Assembly: GCF_013030985.1 (NCBI RefSeq) | Contig: NZ_WPYP01000007.1 | Location: 62,001-126,000 of the forward strand | Reading direction: 5' to 3' | Origin: Ruegeria arenilitoris | GTDB taxonomy: Bacteria > Pseudomonadota > Alphaproteobacteria > Rhodobacterales > Rhodobacteraceae | Length of the DNA: 64,000 nucleotides | Shown here: one piece after another, positions 16,731-25,535 of the stretch | Layout of the letters: each line of letters starts with the position of its first letter | How positions within the stretch are numbered: the stretch's first letter is position 1 | Position numbers and translations under genes: made by a program | Notes under the pieces: generated by a model | Database searches by the model: none | The model's input: only the letters and a program-made list of their open reading frames with translations | Told to the model about the DNA's origin: nothing

Positions 16731-17741
16731 TTATGTGCTGTTAGACCTGCGCTGGGACAACAAGTCAGCAAATTCCCAGCCGGTTAAAACCTGGCCGTCG
16801 AAAGCTTCGAAGGTTTCCTTAGAACGGAAAAGGGTCTTCAGTTCATCTTCGCAACGCTCGTGGTCTGCGAGACACGGCACATCTCCGAAGGCAGCACCGT
16901 TCGTATCCCAATCAACCTCATGAGAAACGAAAACGCCTTCCGTAAGATCTCCTGTTCCGCTGGGAAGGAAGCGATAGTGACGATGTTTCGTCAGGTAGAA
17001 TCCACCTCGCGGGCCTCGATGGAGAGAAAAGAACAAAGCCGGCCAATCGTCCTCGGACATATCCCAACCTGAAAAAAACTCGCGCGAACTTCTGTCTTCA
17101 GCCACGAGTTCATCTGCTGCTTCTCGATCAAGCTCCTTGTTGGCGGCGTCTTGAACGGGCTTGCTTACGGTAGTGCTAGTACAAACGAAGCGAATGCCCC
17201 GGAACGCATCCGGATCGCGCTCCAGAGCCTCGACGAGGGTAAGCCCATCCGGCAACCGAGATTTCTCTCCGGCTCCGTTTACGTGCTTCGGCGCGGCCTC
17301 CAAAGCCGCCGCATCCACACGGACCGCTTGTTTGTACCGCTTTTTAAACTCTTTCTTTATTTGTTTAAAAGTTCTTGTCTGAGGACCAACCCAAACCCCG
17401 TCCTCAATACGCACCTCACAAGACAAAGCGCTGGTCGACGCGTTGGCCGAGCACACAACGGCGCCGACCTCTGAAAGATAAACCTTCGCGTGCATTTCGG
17501 AATCCGGCAAATGACGAAGCTTATCATTTACCGGCGCGCCACCCGCTTCGAGCGCATGGCGCGTCGTCATCCCCATTCTGAGATCACACACGACCCTGAG
17601 CCCTTTAGGCACCGAGCCTTCGAACAGTTCATCAAGCCAATCCGGCCCGAGGAATGCCACGCACATCCTGGGCTTATTACCCTCCATTACTTCCCTAATC
17701 CGGGCTGTCAAAGCTCCACCGGTAAGAAATTCAGCAGTCAT
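16731..17741 (-). CDS. Single-HKD phospholipase D-like protein
   Basis: The 336-residue protein has an N-terminal PLD-like domain: RMCVAFLGPDWLDELF, LRVVCDLRMGMTTRHAL, then SEMHAKVYLSEVGAVVCSANASTSAL, which holds the half-motif His84-x-Lys86 and Asn100. The usual Asp six residues after the Lys is not obvious (a Glu lies nearby). Only one such motif is seen, so an active enzyme would need to dimerise, as in Nuc-type endonucleases. The C-terminal half (PALFFSLHRGPRGGFYLTKHRHYRF, then VSHEVDWDTNGAAF) is unrecognised. It is lower in GC than its neighbours and sits beside tRNA-Thr, which suggests horizontal gain. A nuclease or defence role is possible but unproven. Confidence 0.7.
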   Translation of the reverse strand: MTAEFLTGGALTARIREVMEGNKPRMCVAFLGPDWLDELFEGSVPKGLRVVCDLRMGMTTRHALEAGGAPVNDKLRHLPDSEMHAKVYLSEVGAVVCSANASTSALSCEVRIEDGVWVGPQTRTFKQIKKEFKKRYKQAVRVDAAALEAAPKHVNGAGEKSRLPDGLTLVEALERDPDAFRGIRFVCTSTTVSKPVQDAANKELDREAADELVAEDRSSREFFSGWDMSEDDWPALFFSLHRGPRGGFYLTKHRHYRFLPSGTGDLTEGVFVSHEVDWDTNGAAFGDVPCLADHERCEDELKTLFRSKETFEAFDGQVLTGWEFADLLSQRRSNST

Positions 17742-17866
17742 CTTTAGCTGTTTCGTTAAATCGTGTTTGGCCGAAACTGATCCGCAACATCAAATGCGTG
17801 AAGAGCTTTCGTCAGGCCATGAGCTTTTTCAAATCGCCCGGATGGTAACCAAACGCCGATCCGGGA

Positions 17867-18601
17867 TCACTTTTCCGACGGATCGCTCTCAGCATAGTCC
17901 CGCAGGCGTTCGATATCGGCGATTACCGCGTGGTTGCGGTTGATCTTCACACCTACCGTCTTGAGCCGCGAAAAGGCACGGCTCAGGCTTTCCGGTTTCA
18001 TCCCCAGACGCCCGGCGATGAGCATCTTGTCATAGGGCAGTTCCACGTCGCAGGCATCGGCATCGGCATCGCACAGGTTCAGCAAGAACTCGGCCACCCG
18101 CTGCGCCCCCGTCTGCGCCTTGAGCTGTTCAAGCTGTGCCACCAGCGCATGCAGGTGGGTAAAGGTCGAAGCCAGGATCGACACGCCGATCTCGGGGTCT
18201 TCCTTCATCAGCGACAGCAGCACCGGGCTGGGGATATGCATGATCTCGCAGGCTGACACAGCTTCGGCGGACACCGGGTACGGGACATTTCGCAGCGCAA
18301 CCGCCTCGCCAAAGCTTTCGCCGCGCGTGAAGACACTCACCACGGCCTCGGCCCCGGTGGGCGACATGCGGAACAGCTTGACCCAGCCGGCCAGAATAAC
18401 ATGAACGGCCTTGGCCTCTTCTTCCTGCAGGAAAATCGTCTCGCCACGATCATAGCTGCGCCAGATCGCATGGCTGAGCAGAGTATCGACGTGCTGATCC
18501 GGCAAACTCTTGAGCAGGAGCGATTGCCGCGCGATTGCTTTTTGCGCTTCGTGAGCCAAGAAGGTTCCCCTTTTCCCTAGTCGATCTTCTGACCGGTACA
18601 T
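17867..18601 (-). CDS. Crp/Fnr-family transcriptional regulator (DNR/NnrR-like)
   Basis: A 244-residue regulator with an N-terminal cyclic-nucleotide-binding-type sensor fold (RGETIFLQEEEAKAVHVILAGWVKLF, FGEAVALRNVPYPVSAEAV), a long dimerisation helix (LHALVAQLEQLKAQTGAQRVAEFL) and a C-terminal winged helix with recognition helix GMKPESLSRAFSRL. No N-terminal cysteine cluster is present, so it is not an oxygen-sensing [4Fe-4S] FNR. E-x-x-S-R in the recognition helix fits TTGAC-type sites. Placed divergently from hemA and beside the nor cluster, it is a candidate NO-responsive activator (DNR/NnrR type) of the region. Haem binding and its true signal are inferred. Confidence 0.85.
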   Translation of the reverse strand: MYRSEDRLGKRGTFLAHEAQKAIARQSLLLKSLPDQHVDTLLSHAIWRSYDRGETIFLQEEEAKAVHVILAGWVKLFRMSPTGAEAVVSVFTRGESFGEAVALRNVPYPVSAEAVSACEIMHIPSPVLLSLMKEDPEIGVSILASTFTHLHALVAQLEQLKAQTGAQRVAEFLLNLCDADADACDVELPYDKMLIAGRLGMKPESLSRAFSRLKTVGVKINRNHAVIADIERLRDYAESDPSEK

Positions 18602-18661
18602 CCTTCGAACTCAGGCTATGCCAAAGCTCTGCACCGCGCACCAGCCTTTTCGTGGGTCAAC

Positions 18662-18675
18662 TTGACAATAGTCAT
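18662..18675 (+). promoter_or_regulatory. FNR/NNR-type site before hemA
   Basis: TTGAC-AATA-GTCAT, one base from the full TTGAC-N4-GTCAA palindrome. It lies in the divergent space between the Crp/Fnr gene and hemA, 62 bases before the hemA start, so it may control either or both. Confidence 0.6.
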
Positions 18676-18737
18676 GTCGCGCGGGTCGCAACACGCATAA
18701 TTTCACCCCAAAGCCAGTATTCCGGGGAGTCAGAAAG

Positions 18738-19961
18738 ATGGACTACGAGCGATTTTTCAGCCAGAGCCTCGAAAATTTGCGGGAAGAAGGAAACTATCGC
18801 GTCTTCATCGATCTGCAACGTCGCTGCGGATCCTTCCCGAACGCGCGCCAAACCGACGGTCAAGTGCAGCGGGATGTGCGGATCTGGTGCTCGAACGACT
18901 ACCTCGGCATGGGCCAGCATCCTGCCGTGATTTCGGCCATGCATGACGCGCTGGACCGTTGCGGTGCAGGCGCGGGTGGAACCCGGAACATCTCGGGCAC
19001 CACGCATGACCATGTGCTGCTGGAGGCCGAACTGGCTGATCTGCACGGCAAGGAAGCCGCGCTTTTGTTCACCTCGGGTTATGTTTCGAACTGGGCCGCC
19101 CTCGGCACGCTGGCGTCGAAAATCCCAGGGTTGATTGTGTTTTCAGATGCCTTGAACCACGCCTCGATGATCGAAGGCATCCGCCACTCACGCGCACAAA
19201 AAGTCATCTGGAAACACAACGATCTTGAGGATCTCGAGGCGAAACTGGCCGCCGCTGATCCCAATGCGCCGAAGATGATCGCCTTTGAATCGGTCTATTC
19301 CATGGACGGCGACATCGCACCGATCAAAGAGATTTGCGATCTGGCCGACAAATACGGAGCCATGACCTATCTGGATGAGGTTCACGCCGTTGGCCTCTAT
19401 GGCCCGCGCGGCGGCGGCATTGCCGAACGTGAAGGCCTGATGGATCGCCTGACCGTGATCGAAGGCACGCTGGGCAAAGCCTTCGGTGTGGTTGGTGGTT
19501 ACATCGCCGCTTCTGCCGCGCTGTGTGACTTTGTGCGCAGCTTTGCCAGCGGGTTCATTTTCACCACCGCTCTGCCCCCGTCGATCGCAGCCGGAGCTGC
19601 GGCCTCGATCCGGCACCTGAAACAATCGAACGCCGAACGCGATCTGCAAAAGGCGCGCGTGGAGCAGGTCCGCGCCCGCTTGGACGCCGAAGGCATCCCG
19701 CACCTGCCAAACCCCAGCCACATCATCCCGGTGATGGTCGGTGATCCGGTGAAGTGCAAATTCATCTCGGACACTCTGTTGGAAGAGTTCGGCATCTACA
19801 TCCAGCCGATCAACTACCCGACAGTGCCGAAAGGAACCGAGCGTCTGCGGATCACACCCTCTCCGGTTCACACCGACGCCGATATCGATCATCTGGTCAA
19901 CGCGTTGTCAGCCCTGTGGCAACGGTGCCAGATCGCGCGGATGCCGATGGCCGCCCAATAA
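18738..19961 (+). CDS. hemA: 5-aminolevulinate synthase
   Basis: HemA condenses glycine and succinyl-CoA to 5-aminolevulinate, the first step of haem synthesis by the C4 route used in alphaproteobacteria. The 407-residue length is usual. Motifs include [50 protein letters not shown] (the Asp that pairs with the PLP pyridine) and [16 protein letters not shown] with the PLP Lys247. It is divergent from a Crp/Fnr regulator and next to the nor cluster, and has an FNR-type site in its promoter. It may therefore supply extra haem for NirS, NorCB and haem d1 under denitrifying conditions. A second ALA synthase could exist elsewhere. Confidence 0.96.
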   Translation: MDYERFFSQSLENLREEGNYRVFIDLQRRCGSFPNARQTDGQVQRDVRIWCSNDYLGMGQHPAVISAMHDALDRCGAGAGGTRNISGTTHDHVLLEAELADLHGKEAALLFTSGYVSNWAALGTLASKIPGLIVFSDALNHASMIEGIRHSRAQKVIWKHNDLEDLEAKLAAADPNAPKMIAFESVYSMDGDIAPIKEICDLADKYGAMTYLDEVHAVGLYGPRGGGIAEREGLMDRLTVIEGTLGKAFGVVGGYIAASAALCDFVRSFASGFIFTTALPPSIAAGAAASIRHLKQSNAERDLQKARVEQVRARLDAEGIPHLPNPSHIIPVMVGDPVKCKFISDTLLEEFGIYIQPINYPTVPKGTERLRITPSPVHTDADIDHLVNALSALWQRCQIARMPMAAQ

Positions 19962-19987
19962 CCATAGCGCCCCTCGCTTGGATAACT

Positions 19988-20012
19988 GCCGCCCTTATAG
20001 GGCGGCTTTTTT
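19988..20012 (+). terminator. Rho-independent terminator after hemA
   Basis: Perfect 7-bp stem GCCGCCC/GGGCGGC with a five-base loop, followed by six T on the plus strand. It separates hemA from the convergent norF. Confidence 0.88.
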
Positions 20013-20017
20013 CTTTT

Positions 20018-20314
20018 TCAGATCAGGAAAAGGCAGAAGATCACCACCGCGAACCCGGTGAGGACCATGGTGAAGCCGCGCAACCAAGGCGGGCTGGTGG
20101 CAAGGTCCAGATATTGGGCAAGGATTATGCGGGACTTGGCCAGCGCAAGTATCAGTATTCCACCGCCCAAAAGCCTCGAAGGTATAGGCATCATGGTCAG
20201 CATTGCGGATGCGACGCTGAGCGCCAACAGGGTAAGCCAGGCGCAAGTGATCGGGCTTGGGAGCCTACGGCGGGAATGTTTGGGTATCGATGATGAAAAG
20301 CCCATCGTTTTCAT
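20018..20314 (-). CDS. norF: NorF, cytochrome c oxidase subunit IV-like
   Basis: A 98-residue membrane protein with about three helices (AWLTLLALSVASAML, GGGILILALAKSRIILAQYLDL, MVLTGFAVVIFCLFL) and the ALAKSRIILAQYLDL signature of prokaryotic COX IV-like subunits. In Paracoccus, norF is the last gene of norCBQDEF and is needed for full NO reductase activity, though not for catalysis itself. Its ATG overlaps the norE stop by four bases. The first 25 residues are polar and may be cytoplasmic. Confidence 0.85.
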   Translation of the reverse strand: MKTMGFSSSIPKHSRRRLPSPITCAWLTLLALSVASAMLTMMPIPSRLLGGGILILALAKSRIILAQYLDLATSPPWLRGFTMVLTGFAVVIFCLFLI

Positions 20315-20859
20315 CCCAGCAGGTAGATCACGGGGAACAGCATGATCCAGACCAGATCGACCATGTGCCAGAACTGAGCGCCTGCCTCGATATTGCGAGG
20401 ATCATCCCTCCAGGAAACCAGCAGCAGGATGCCGACTCCAGCCAGCACATGTGCGGCGTGAAACCCGGTCAGCAGATAGTAGAACAGAAAGAACGGGTGC
20501 GTTTCGAATCCGATGCCCTGAGCCGCTTTGTCCGCGTATTCCGTGCCCTTGATGATCAGGAACACTACGCCCAGAAGGGCCGCCCCGATCAGGGCCAGAC
20601 GCGCCGCTCCGCGACGGGCCGCCTGCCGCCAGTGCAGGGCCTGCGCGGCCAGATAGCCGGACGTGACCAGAACAGCGGTATTGAACGCCGCCCCCGTGCG
20701 GTGCAGATGCGATTGCGCCTCGGCAAAGCCCACCGGGTCGGTCAGGCGCACGCCCATGAAGGCGATCATCCCGGCGCCGAATACCAGCAATTCCGAGATG
20801 ATCAGAACCCACATCAGCAACTCGCCCGGAAGCTCGTCGATCAGAGAGGTATCGCTCAT
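20311..20859 (-). CDS. norE: NorE, cytochrome c oxidase subunit III-like
   Basis: A 182-residue membrane protein of the COX III family with five helices. Characteristic parts are LPGELLMWVLIISELLVFGAGMIAF, SHLHRTGAAFNTAVLVTSGYL, GTEYADKAAQGI, FFLFYYLLTGFHAAHVLAG and FWHMVDLVWIMLFPVIYLL. It is shorter than oxidase subunit III, as usual for NorE. The protein is an accessory to NO reductase and not part of the purified NorCB core. The gene overlaps norD upstream and norF downstream by four bases each. Confidence 0.92.
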   Translation of the reverse strand: MSDTSLIDELPGELLMWVLIISELLVFGAGMIAFMGVRLTDPVGFAEAQSHLHRTGAAFNTAVLVTSGYLAAQALHWRQAARRGAARLALIGAALLGVVFLIIKGTEYADKAAQGIGFETHPFFLFYYLLTGFHAAHVLAGVGILLLVSWRDDPRNIEAGAQFWHMVDLVWIMLFPVIYLLG

Positions 20860-22778
20860 GCGCCGACCAGTTGGCGGTAGATCTGCGGCAGGGCCATCGT
20901 CAGGCGATGCGGGTCGGGGATAACGGCAAAACCGCCCTGCCCGAACATGCGCGGGAACCAGCTTTTGCCGGTCTTGTCGATGGTGACGCCAAAGACCGAT
21001 TGCCCGGCGCGGCGCGCCTCACGCACCGCCATGCAGGTGTCTTCGATGCCGTGACGGCCCTCGTAATGATCCAGATCGTTGGGTTTGCCATCGGTGATCA
21101 CCAGCAGCAACCGGCGTTTACGGGATTGCTTGGCCAGATCGGCAGAGCAGTGGCGAACCGCGGCACCCAGCCGCGTGTAGTGACCCGGTCGCAATGAGGC
21201 GATCCGCTGTTCGACCGTTGTGCCCATAGGCTCATCAAACCGTTTGCAACGCTGCACATAGACCCGTTGACGTTTCAGCGAGCTGAAGGCGTGGATGGCG
21301 AAATCGTCGCCACAGGCGTTCAGACCCCAGGCGAGCGCGGCCAGTGCCTCGCGTTCGATATCGATCACGGCACGCCCTGCAACGGCGCTTTCGGTTGAGC
21401 GGCTCACGTCCAGCAGGATCGACACGGCCAGATCACGCGCCACGGGGCGGGATTGCATCCAGACGCGTTCATTGCCTTCGCCGCTGGCCATCCGGTCAGT
21501 TTCAGCACGTACGGCGGCCTCGATATCCAGCTGATCCCCGTCCAGATGGCCGCGTGTCATGACACGTCCGGGGCGCAGGGCCTCGAACTGGCGCTTGACG
21601 GCACGGATGCGCCGGGCGGTGGCCGGGTCTTTGCCAAACTCGGCTGCGTCTTCGCGGATATCTGCGTCGGACAGCAGAACATTCACGTGGTCCGGCAAAT
21701 ACTGCCCGGTGCGCACATCCCATTCGGGATAGAGGATTCGACCGGACAGACGTTCGCGGTTCACATCCTCGGGCGCTAGGTCCAGATGCAGTTTCAGCTT
21801 GGTCGGCGGTGCCTTCGATATCTGACCCAGCCCAATCTCTTCCTGATCGTCCGCAGCCTTTTTGGCGTTGTCAGGGTCGTCATCATCGACCCGACGGTTG
21901 AGGTTCAGGAACTCGGCCCAGCTGAGGATCGCTTCGAACTTGTGCAGGATCAGGCTGTCTTTCCGCTCGGCCTGGTCGGATTTGCGGCGGCGGGCGCGGT
22001 GGGTCTTTTCACCGGACTCCTCGGGCTCACCTTCGGTTTCCGGATTCTCGACCTCGTTATGTTCGGAAAAGCCGACAGCGCGCAGCTCGGGCCACAGGGG
22101 CACCGGGCGGAACGGCTGATAACCACGCGGGGCCGCGACCTCGTCGTCCATCTCCAGAAATGCTTGGGCGCGATCCGACAAGGGTTCGGGATCGCCCAGC
22201 ATATGGCGAACAATGCCTTCCACCGCAGCCTCGACCGGCGGCAAATCGGGAACGCTGCGCTGATGCAGCAACCCCTTGCACAATTCATTGTAAAGTGGGC
22301 GCAGACCCGGGGCGTCTTCCAGCGTGGCCTCAACCATCTGCCGGGCCGCAGCCAGCGCGTGCAGGTCGGCACGCAGCGGGTCATCTTCGTCAATTCGGGT
22401 TCCGGCATGAGCGGCCGCAGCGGCCAGCCAGACGTAAAGCGCACCATTCGCCTCGCGCAGGGGATAAACCGCCAGCCGATCCGGCAGGCGCAATACCTCT
22501 CCATCGAACGAGGCGCGCGGCATCAGTTCGACCTCGGTGGCCAACTTGCGGCGCCAGCTCAGGCGGTGACGTGAAACCTCGGGCGAGACCGGGCGCAATT
22601 CAACGCCCGGACTACCCCCAAGCCCTCGGAAGAGGACTGCCAACCGCCCCGCGACCTCTGAGAGGTCGACCGCGGCTCCAACATGCACCTCAGGTGCATC
22701 GAGGCGGCTGGCAAGGGTGTGCCACAGTTTCCCGATCGTTTCTTCGGGTTCCCATGGCTCAAATTCGATCCTGACCAT
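20856..22778 (-). CDS. norD: NorD, von Willebrand factor A domain protein
   Basis: A 640-residue cytoplasmic protein with a C-terminal von Willebrand A domain. The metal-ion adhesion site reads LLDVSRSTES (D-x-S-x-S), followed by LLLVITDGKPNDLDHYEGRHGIEDT. The middle is charged and low-complexity (ETEGEPEESGEKTHRARRRKSDQAERKDS split by short gaps). NorD works with the AAA+ ATPase NorQ to activate NorCB, probably by helping insert the non-haem iron (FeB) into NorB. It starts nine bases after norQ and overlaps norE. Confidence 0.95.
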   Translation of the reverse strand: MVRIEFEPWEPEETIGKLWHTLASRLDAPEVHVGAAVDLSEVAGRLAVLFRGLGGSPGVELRPVSPEVSRHRLSWRRKLATEVELMPRASFDGEVLRLPDRLAVYPLREANGALYVWLAAAAAHAGTRIDEDDPLRADLHALAAARQMVEATLEDAPGLRPLYNELCKGLLHQRSVPDLPPVEAAVEGIVRHMLGDPEPLSDRAQAFLEMDDEVAAPRGYQPFRPVPLWPELRAVGFSEHNEVENPETEGEPEESGEKTHRARRRKSDQAERKDSLILHKFEAILSWAEFLNLNRRVDDDDPDNAKKAADDQEEIGLGQISKAPPTKLKLHLDLAPEDVNRERLSGRILYPEWDVRTGQYLPDHVNVLLSDADIREDAAEFGKDPATARRIRAVKRQFEALRPGRVMTRGHLDGDQLDIEAAVRAETDRMASGEGNERVWMQSRPVARDLAVSILLDVSRSTESAVAGRAVIDIEREALAALAWGLNACGDDFAIHAFSSLKRQRVYVQRCKRFDEPMGTTVEQRIASLRPGHYTRLGAAVRHCSADLAKQSRKRRLLLVITDGKPNDLDHYEGRHGIEDTCMAVREARRAGQSVFGVTIDKTGKSWFPRMFGQGGFAVIPDPHRLTMALPQIYRQLVGA

Positions 22779-22787
22779 CGGCCGGCC

Positions 22788-23603
22788 TCACCCAAAGACA
22801 GCCGTGACAAGATCGAGGAGCCCGCGTTTGATGTCCTCATCATCAGTCAGAGGTTCGATCATAGCGGCAAGGATGGCGCGTTCGGTCGGCATGCCCTGTG
22901 CGATCAGCGTCGCGGCATAAACAACCAGACGGGTGGAAACGCCTTCCTCAAGGTCCTGACCCTTGAGCCCGCGCAGCTTATTCGCCAGCCGGATCAGCGG
23001 CTTGCAGCGCTCAAGCGCCAGCCCGCTTTCCTGGGCGACAACTTCGGCTTCCATCTCGGGCGATGGGAAGTTGAACTCGAGCGAGATGAACCGTTGCCGG
23101 GTCGAGGGTTTCAGGGTTTTCAGGATATTCTGGTAACCGGGGTTGTACGAGGCCACCAGCATGAAGCCGGGGGCGGCCTCAAGTTCTTCACCGGTGCGGT
23201 CGATCGGCAGGATGCGCCGGTCGTCGGTCAGCGGGTGCAGCACAACGGTCACGTCTTTGCGGGCCTCGACCACCTCATCAAGGTAGCAGATTGCGCCTTC
23301 GCGGACCGCGCGGGTCAGGGGGCCATCGACCCAGACGGTCTCGCCACCTTTCAGCAGATAACGCCCGATCAGATCGGCAGCGGCCAGATCGTCGTGGCAG
23401 GCCACGGTATAAAGCGGACGGCCCAGACGGGCGGCCATGTGGGCCACAAAGCGGGTCTTGCCGCAGCCTGTCGGCCCTTTCAGCAGAACCGGCAGATCGT
23501 TGTTGTAAGCGGCGGTGAACACATCGCATTCATCGCTCTGGGGCAGGTAGAAGGGGGCGTTCGCCGCCCCCTCATTCAGTTTTATGGAGCCATCCATATC
23601 CAT
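22788..23603 (-). CDS. norQ: NorQ, MoxR/CbbQ-type AAA+ ATPase
   Basis: This 271-residue ATPase has Walker A LLKGPTGCGKTRFV, Walker B GAICYLDEVVEAR and a sensor region MLVASYNPGYQNI. The C-terminal VSTRLVVYAATLIAQGM is typical of the CbbQ/NirQ/NorQ C-terminal domain. It acts with NorD as a chaperone pair that makes NorCB active. The ATG overlaps the norB stop by one base (TAATG). The same family pairs with vWA proteins for RuBisCO activation, but the position between norB and norD settles this one. Confidence 0.95.
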   Translation of the reverse strand: MDMDGSIKLNEGAANAPFYLPQSDECDVFTAAYNNDLPVLLKGPTGCGKTRFVAHMAARLGRPLYTVACHDDLAAADLIGRYLLKGGETVWVDGPLTRAVREGAICYLDEVVEARKDVTVVLHPLTDDRRILPIDRTGEELEAAPGFMLVASYNPGYQNILKTLKPSTRQRFISLEFNFPSPEMEAEVVAQESGLALERCKPLIRLANKLRGLKGQDLEEGVSTRLVVYAATLIAQGMPTERAILAAMIEPLTDDEDIKRGLLDLVTAVFG

Positions 23604-24970
23604 TACTCCGCAGGGGTTTTGGCTGTGCCTGCATCGATGACCTCTTTCCGGGGAACCCAGATCGAGTAGATGAACAGCAGCGCACCGAGGACAACGACGA
23701 TGCCCGAACCAAGACGCATCCAGTAGAAGATCGCGATCTGGTCCTGTACGTCCATGAAGTACTCACCGACCACACGTTGCATGTGCGTCTGCACGGTACC
23801 GCCGAAGGTCAGCACGAAGGTCATGAAGACCATACCGCTGGTCATCAGCCAGAACGAACCCATGTTCAGCACCTGATTGTACGGATCACGGTTTTTCAGG
23901 ATCGGCATCGCATAGCTGAAGATCGCCAGGTTGAGGCAGACATAGGCACCGTAGAAGGCCAGGTGACCGTGCGCCGCGGTGATCTGCGTGCCGTGGGTAT
24001 AGTAGTTCACCCCGTGCAGCGTGTGCAGGAAGCCCCAGACACCGGCACCGAAGAAGGCGAGCGTGGCACAGCCCAGCGACCACAGCAGCGCGGCCTTGTT
24101 GGGGTGGTCACGACGGCCTTTCCAGACCATGACGAAGGCAAAGGCCATCATCGCGAAGAACGGGATCACTTCGAGGCTCGAGAAGATCGAACCGATCCAC
24201 TGCCAGTACGCAGGCGTACCGATCCAGTAGTAGTGGTGACCCGTACCAAGGATGCCCGAGAACAGCGCAGCGGCGACGATGACATAGAGCCATTTTTCGA
24301 CGATCTCACGGTCCACACCGGTCAGCTTTAGCATCAGGTAGGCCAGGATCGAGGCCATGATCAGTTCCCACACGCCTTCAACCCACAGGTGGACGACATA
24401 CCACCAGTATTGTTTGTCCAGGGCCAGGTTGCCCGGATTGTAGAAGGCAAACAGGAACAGCAGCGCCAGACCCCACAGACCCAACAGAAGGATGTTGGTG
24501 ATGGCGGTCTTCTTACCCTTCAGAACGGTCATCGACACGTTGTAAAGGAAGATCAGCGCAGCCACGACGATGCCCGCCTTGACCCATTTGGGTTGTTCAA
24601 GGAACTCGCGGCCTTCTTTACCCAGCAGCCAATTGCCTTCGAACAGGTTGAAGACATAGGTCACAACCACGCCCAAAGTACCGACCACAAGAATGATCAG
24701 CTGCAGATAGGCCAGCTTGGTCGAGTGGATCTCGCGTTCGGACTCTTCCGGGATCAGGAAGTAGGCAGCGCCGAAGAAGCCCAGGATCAGCCAGACGATC
24801 AGCGAGTTGGTGTGCAGCATCCGCACGATGTTGAACGGCAGAAGCTCACTCAGGAAGTTTGGGAACACATAGATCAGACCGGCCAGAAGGCCGCCGATCA
24901 CCTGGATCGCAAACAGGGCCATTGCCACCGCAAAGTAGGCGTAGGCGATTTTTTGGGATTCGTATTTCAT
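23603..24970 (-). CDS. norB: Nitric oxide reductase catalytic subunit NorB
   Basis: NorB is the haem-copper-oxidase-like subunit that reduces two NO to N2O at a haem b3-FeB centre in the cytoplasmic membrane. The 455-residue protein has about 12 helices. The N-terminal GGLLAGLIYVFPNFLSELLPFNIVRMLHTNSLIVWLI includes a haem b ligand His. HLWVEGVWELIMASILAYLMLKL carries the FeB ligands, and GTGHHYYWIG and HGHLAFYGAYVCLN carry further His ligands. The conserved Glu residues in VEGVWEL distinguish it from oxidases. It follows norC after 16 bases. The short build without an N-terminal quinol-oxidase extension marks cNor, which uses NorC as electron donor. Confidence 0.97.
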   Translation of the reverse strand: MKYESQKIAYAYFAVAMALFAIQVIGGLLAGLIYVFPNFLSELLPFNIVRMLHTNSLIVWLILGFFGAAYFLIPEESEREIHSTKLAYLQLIILVVGTLGVVVTYVFNLFEGNWLLGKEGREFLEQPKWVKAGIVVAALIFLYNVSMTVLKGKKTAITNILLLGLWGLALLFLFAFYNPGNLALDKQYWWYVVHLWVEGVWELIMASILAYLMLKLTGVDREIVEKWLYVIVAAALFSGILGTGHHYYWIGTPAYWQWIGSIFSSLEVIPFFAMMAFAFVMVWKGRRDHPNKAALLWSLGCATLAFFGAGVWGFLHTLHGVNYYTHGTQITAAHGHLAFYGAYVCLNLAIFSYAMPILKNRDPYNQVLNMGSFWLMTSGMVFMTFVLTFGGTVQTHMQRVVGEYFMDVQDQIAIFYWMRLGSGIVVVLGALLFIYSIWVPRKEVIDAGTAKTPAE

Positions 24971-24986
24971 TTCTCCGTTCCCTTTC

Positions 24987-25436
24987 TCAGCCGGCCTCGT
25001 TGGGCGGCCAGTCCTGAGCGTCGATATTGTCCGTCCAGATCAGGAAGTTGGTCAGGTCGCGGAGTTCTTCGTCGCTGAGGTTGAATTGCGGCATCTGCCG
25101 ACGACCGGGAATGCCGGTCGGCTGCGCCTCCATCCAGCCTTTAAGGGATTCAAAGGCCGATTCCGGGTCGTCGAGGACGCCCCAGCGAGTCATGACGTTC
25201 GCGACTTCGGGAGCAAAGTAGGCCCCTTCACCCAGGATCGTATGACAGTTGATACAGGCGTGTTTTTCCCAGACATGTTTGCCCCGGACCACACTTTCAT
25301 CGAGTTTTGCCGAATTCTCGGAATTCACGATATACCAGTGCGAATGGGCCGACAGGGCCAGAAAGATGAGGATAAAGAACAGTGACCCGCCATAAAATAT
25401 GTTGCGGGCCATGCTCTTGGTCATGACTTCTCGCAT
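24987..25436 (-). CDS. norC: Nitric oxide reductase cytochrome c subunit NorC
   Basis: NorC is the membrane-anchored monohaem cytochrome c that takes electrons from periplasmic donors and passes them to NorB. The 149-residue protein has one N-terminal helix (FYGGSLFFILIFLALSA), then CINCH at residues 61-65 as the haem site, with the distal Met probably in GRRQMPQFNLSDEE. The ATG at 25436 follows GGAGAG; an internal ATG four codons later is possible. It heads norCBQDEF, with an FNR/NNR-type site 64 bases upstream. Confidence 0.96.
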   Translation of the reverse strand: MREVMTKSMARNIFYGGSLFFILIFLALSAHSHWYIVNSENSAKLDESVVRGKHVWEKHACINCHTILGEGAYFAPEVANVMTRWGVLDDPESAFESLKGWMEAQPTGIPGRRQMPQFNLSDEELRDLTNFLIWTDNIDAQDWPPNEAG

Positions 25437-25499
25437 TGCGCTCTCCTTTGCGCAGATTAGCTTGTCTGATCAACATGGCGGTTGGGCCATGGTGTCTCC

Positions 25500-25513
25500 T
25501 TAACGAAAGTCAA
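25500..25513 (-). promoter_or_regulatory. FNR/NNR-type site before norCBQDEF
   Basis: On the minus strand the site reads TTGAC-TTTC-GTTAA, a near-perfect palindrome. It lies 64 bases before the norC start and just after the nnrS stop, so norCBQDEF has its own promoter. The left half and spacer equal those of the nirS site. Confidence 0.8.
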
Positions 25514-25535
25514 GACTGGCCGAAGTAATTAAAAT

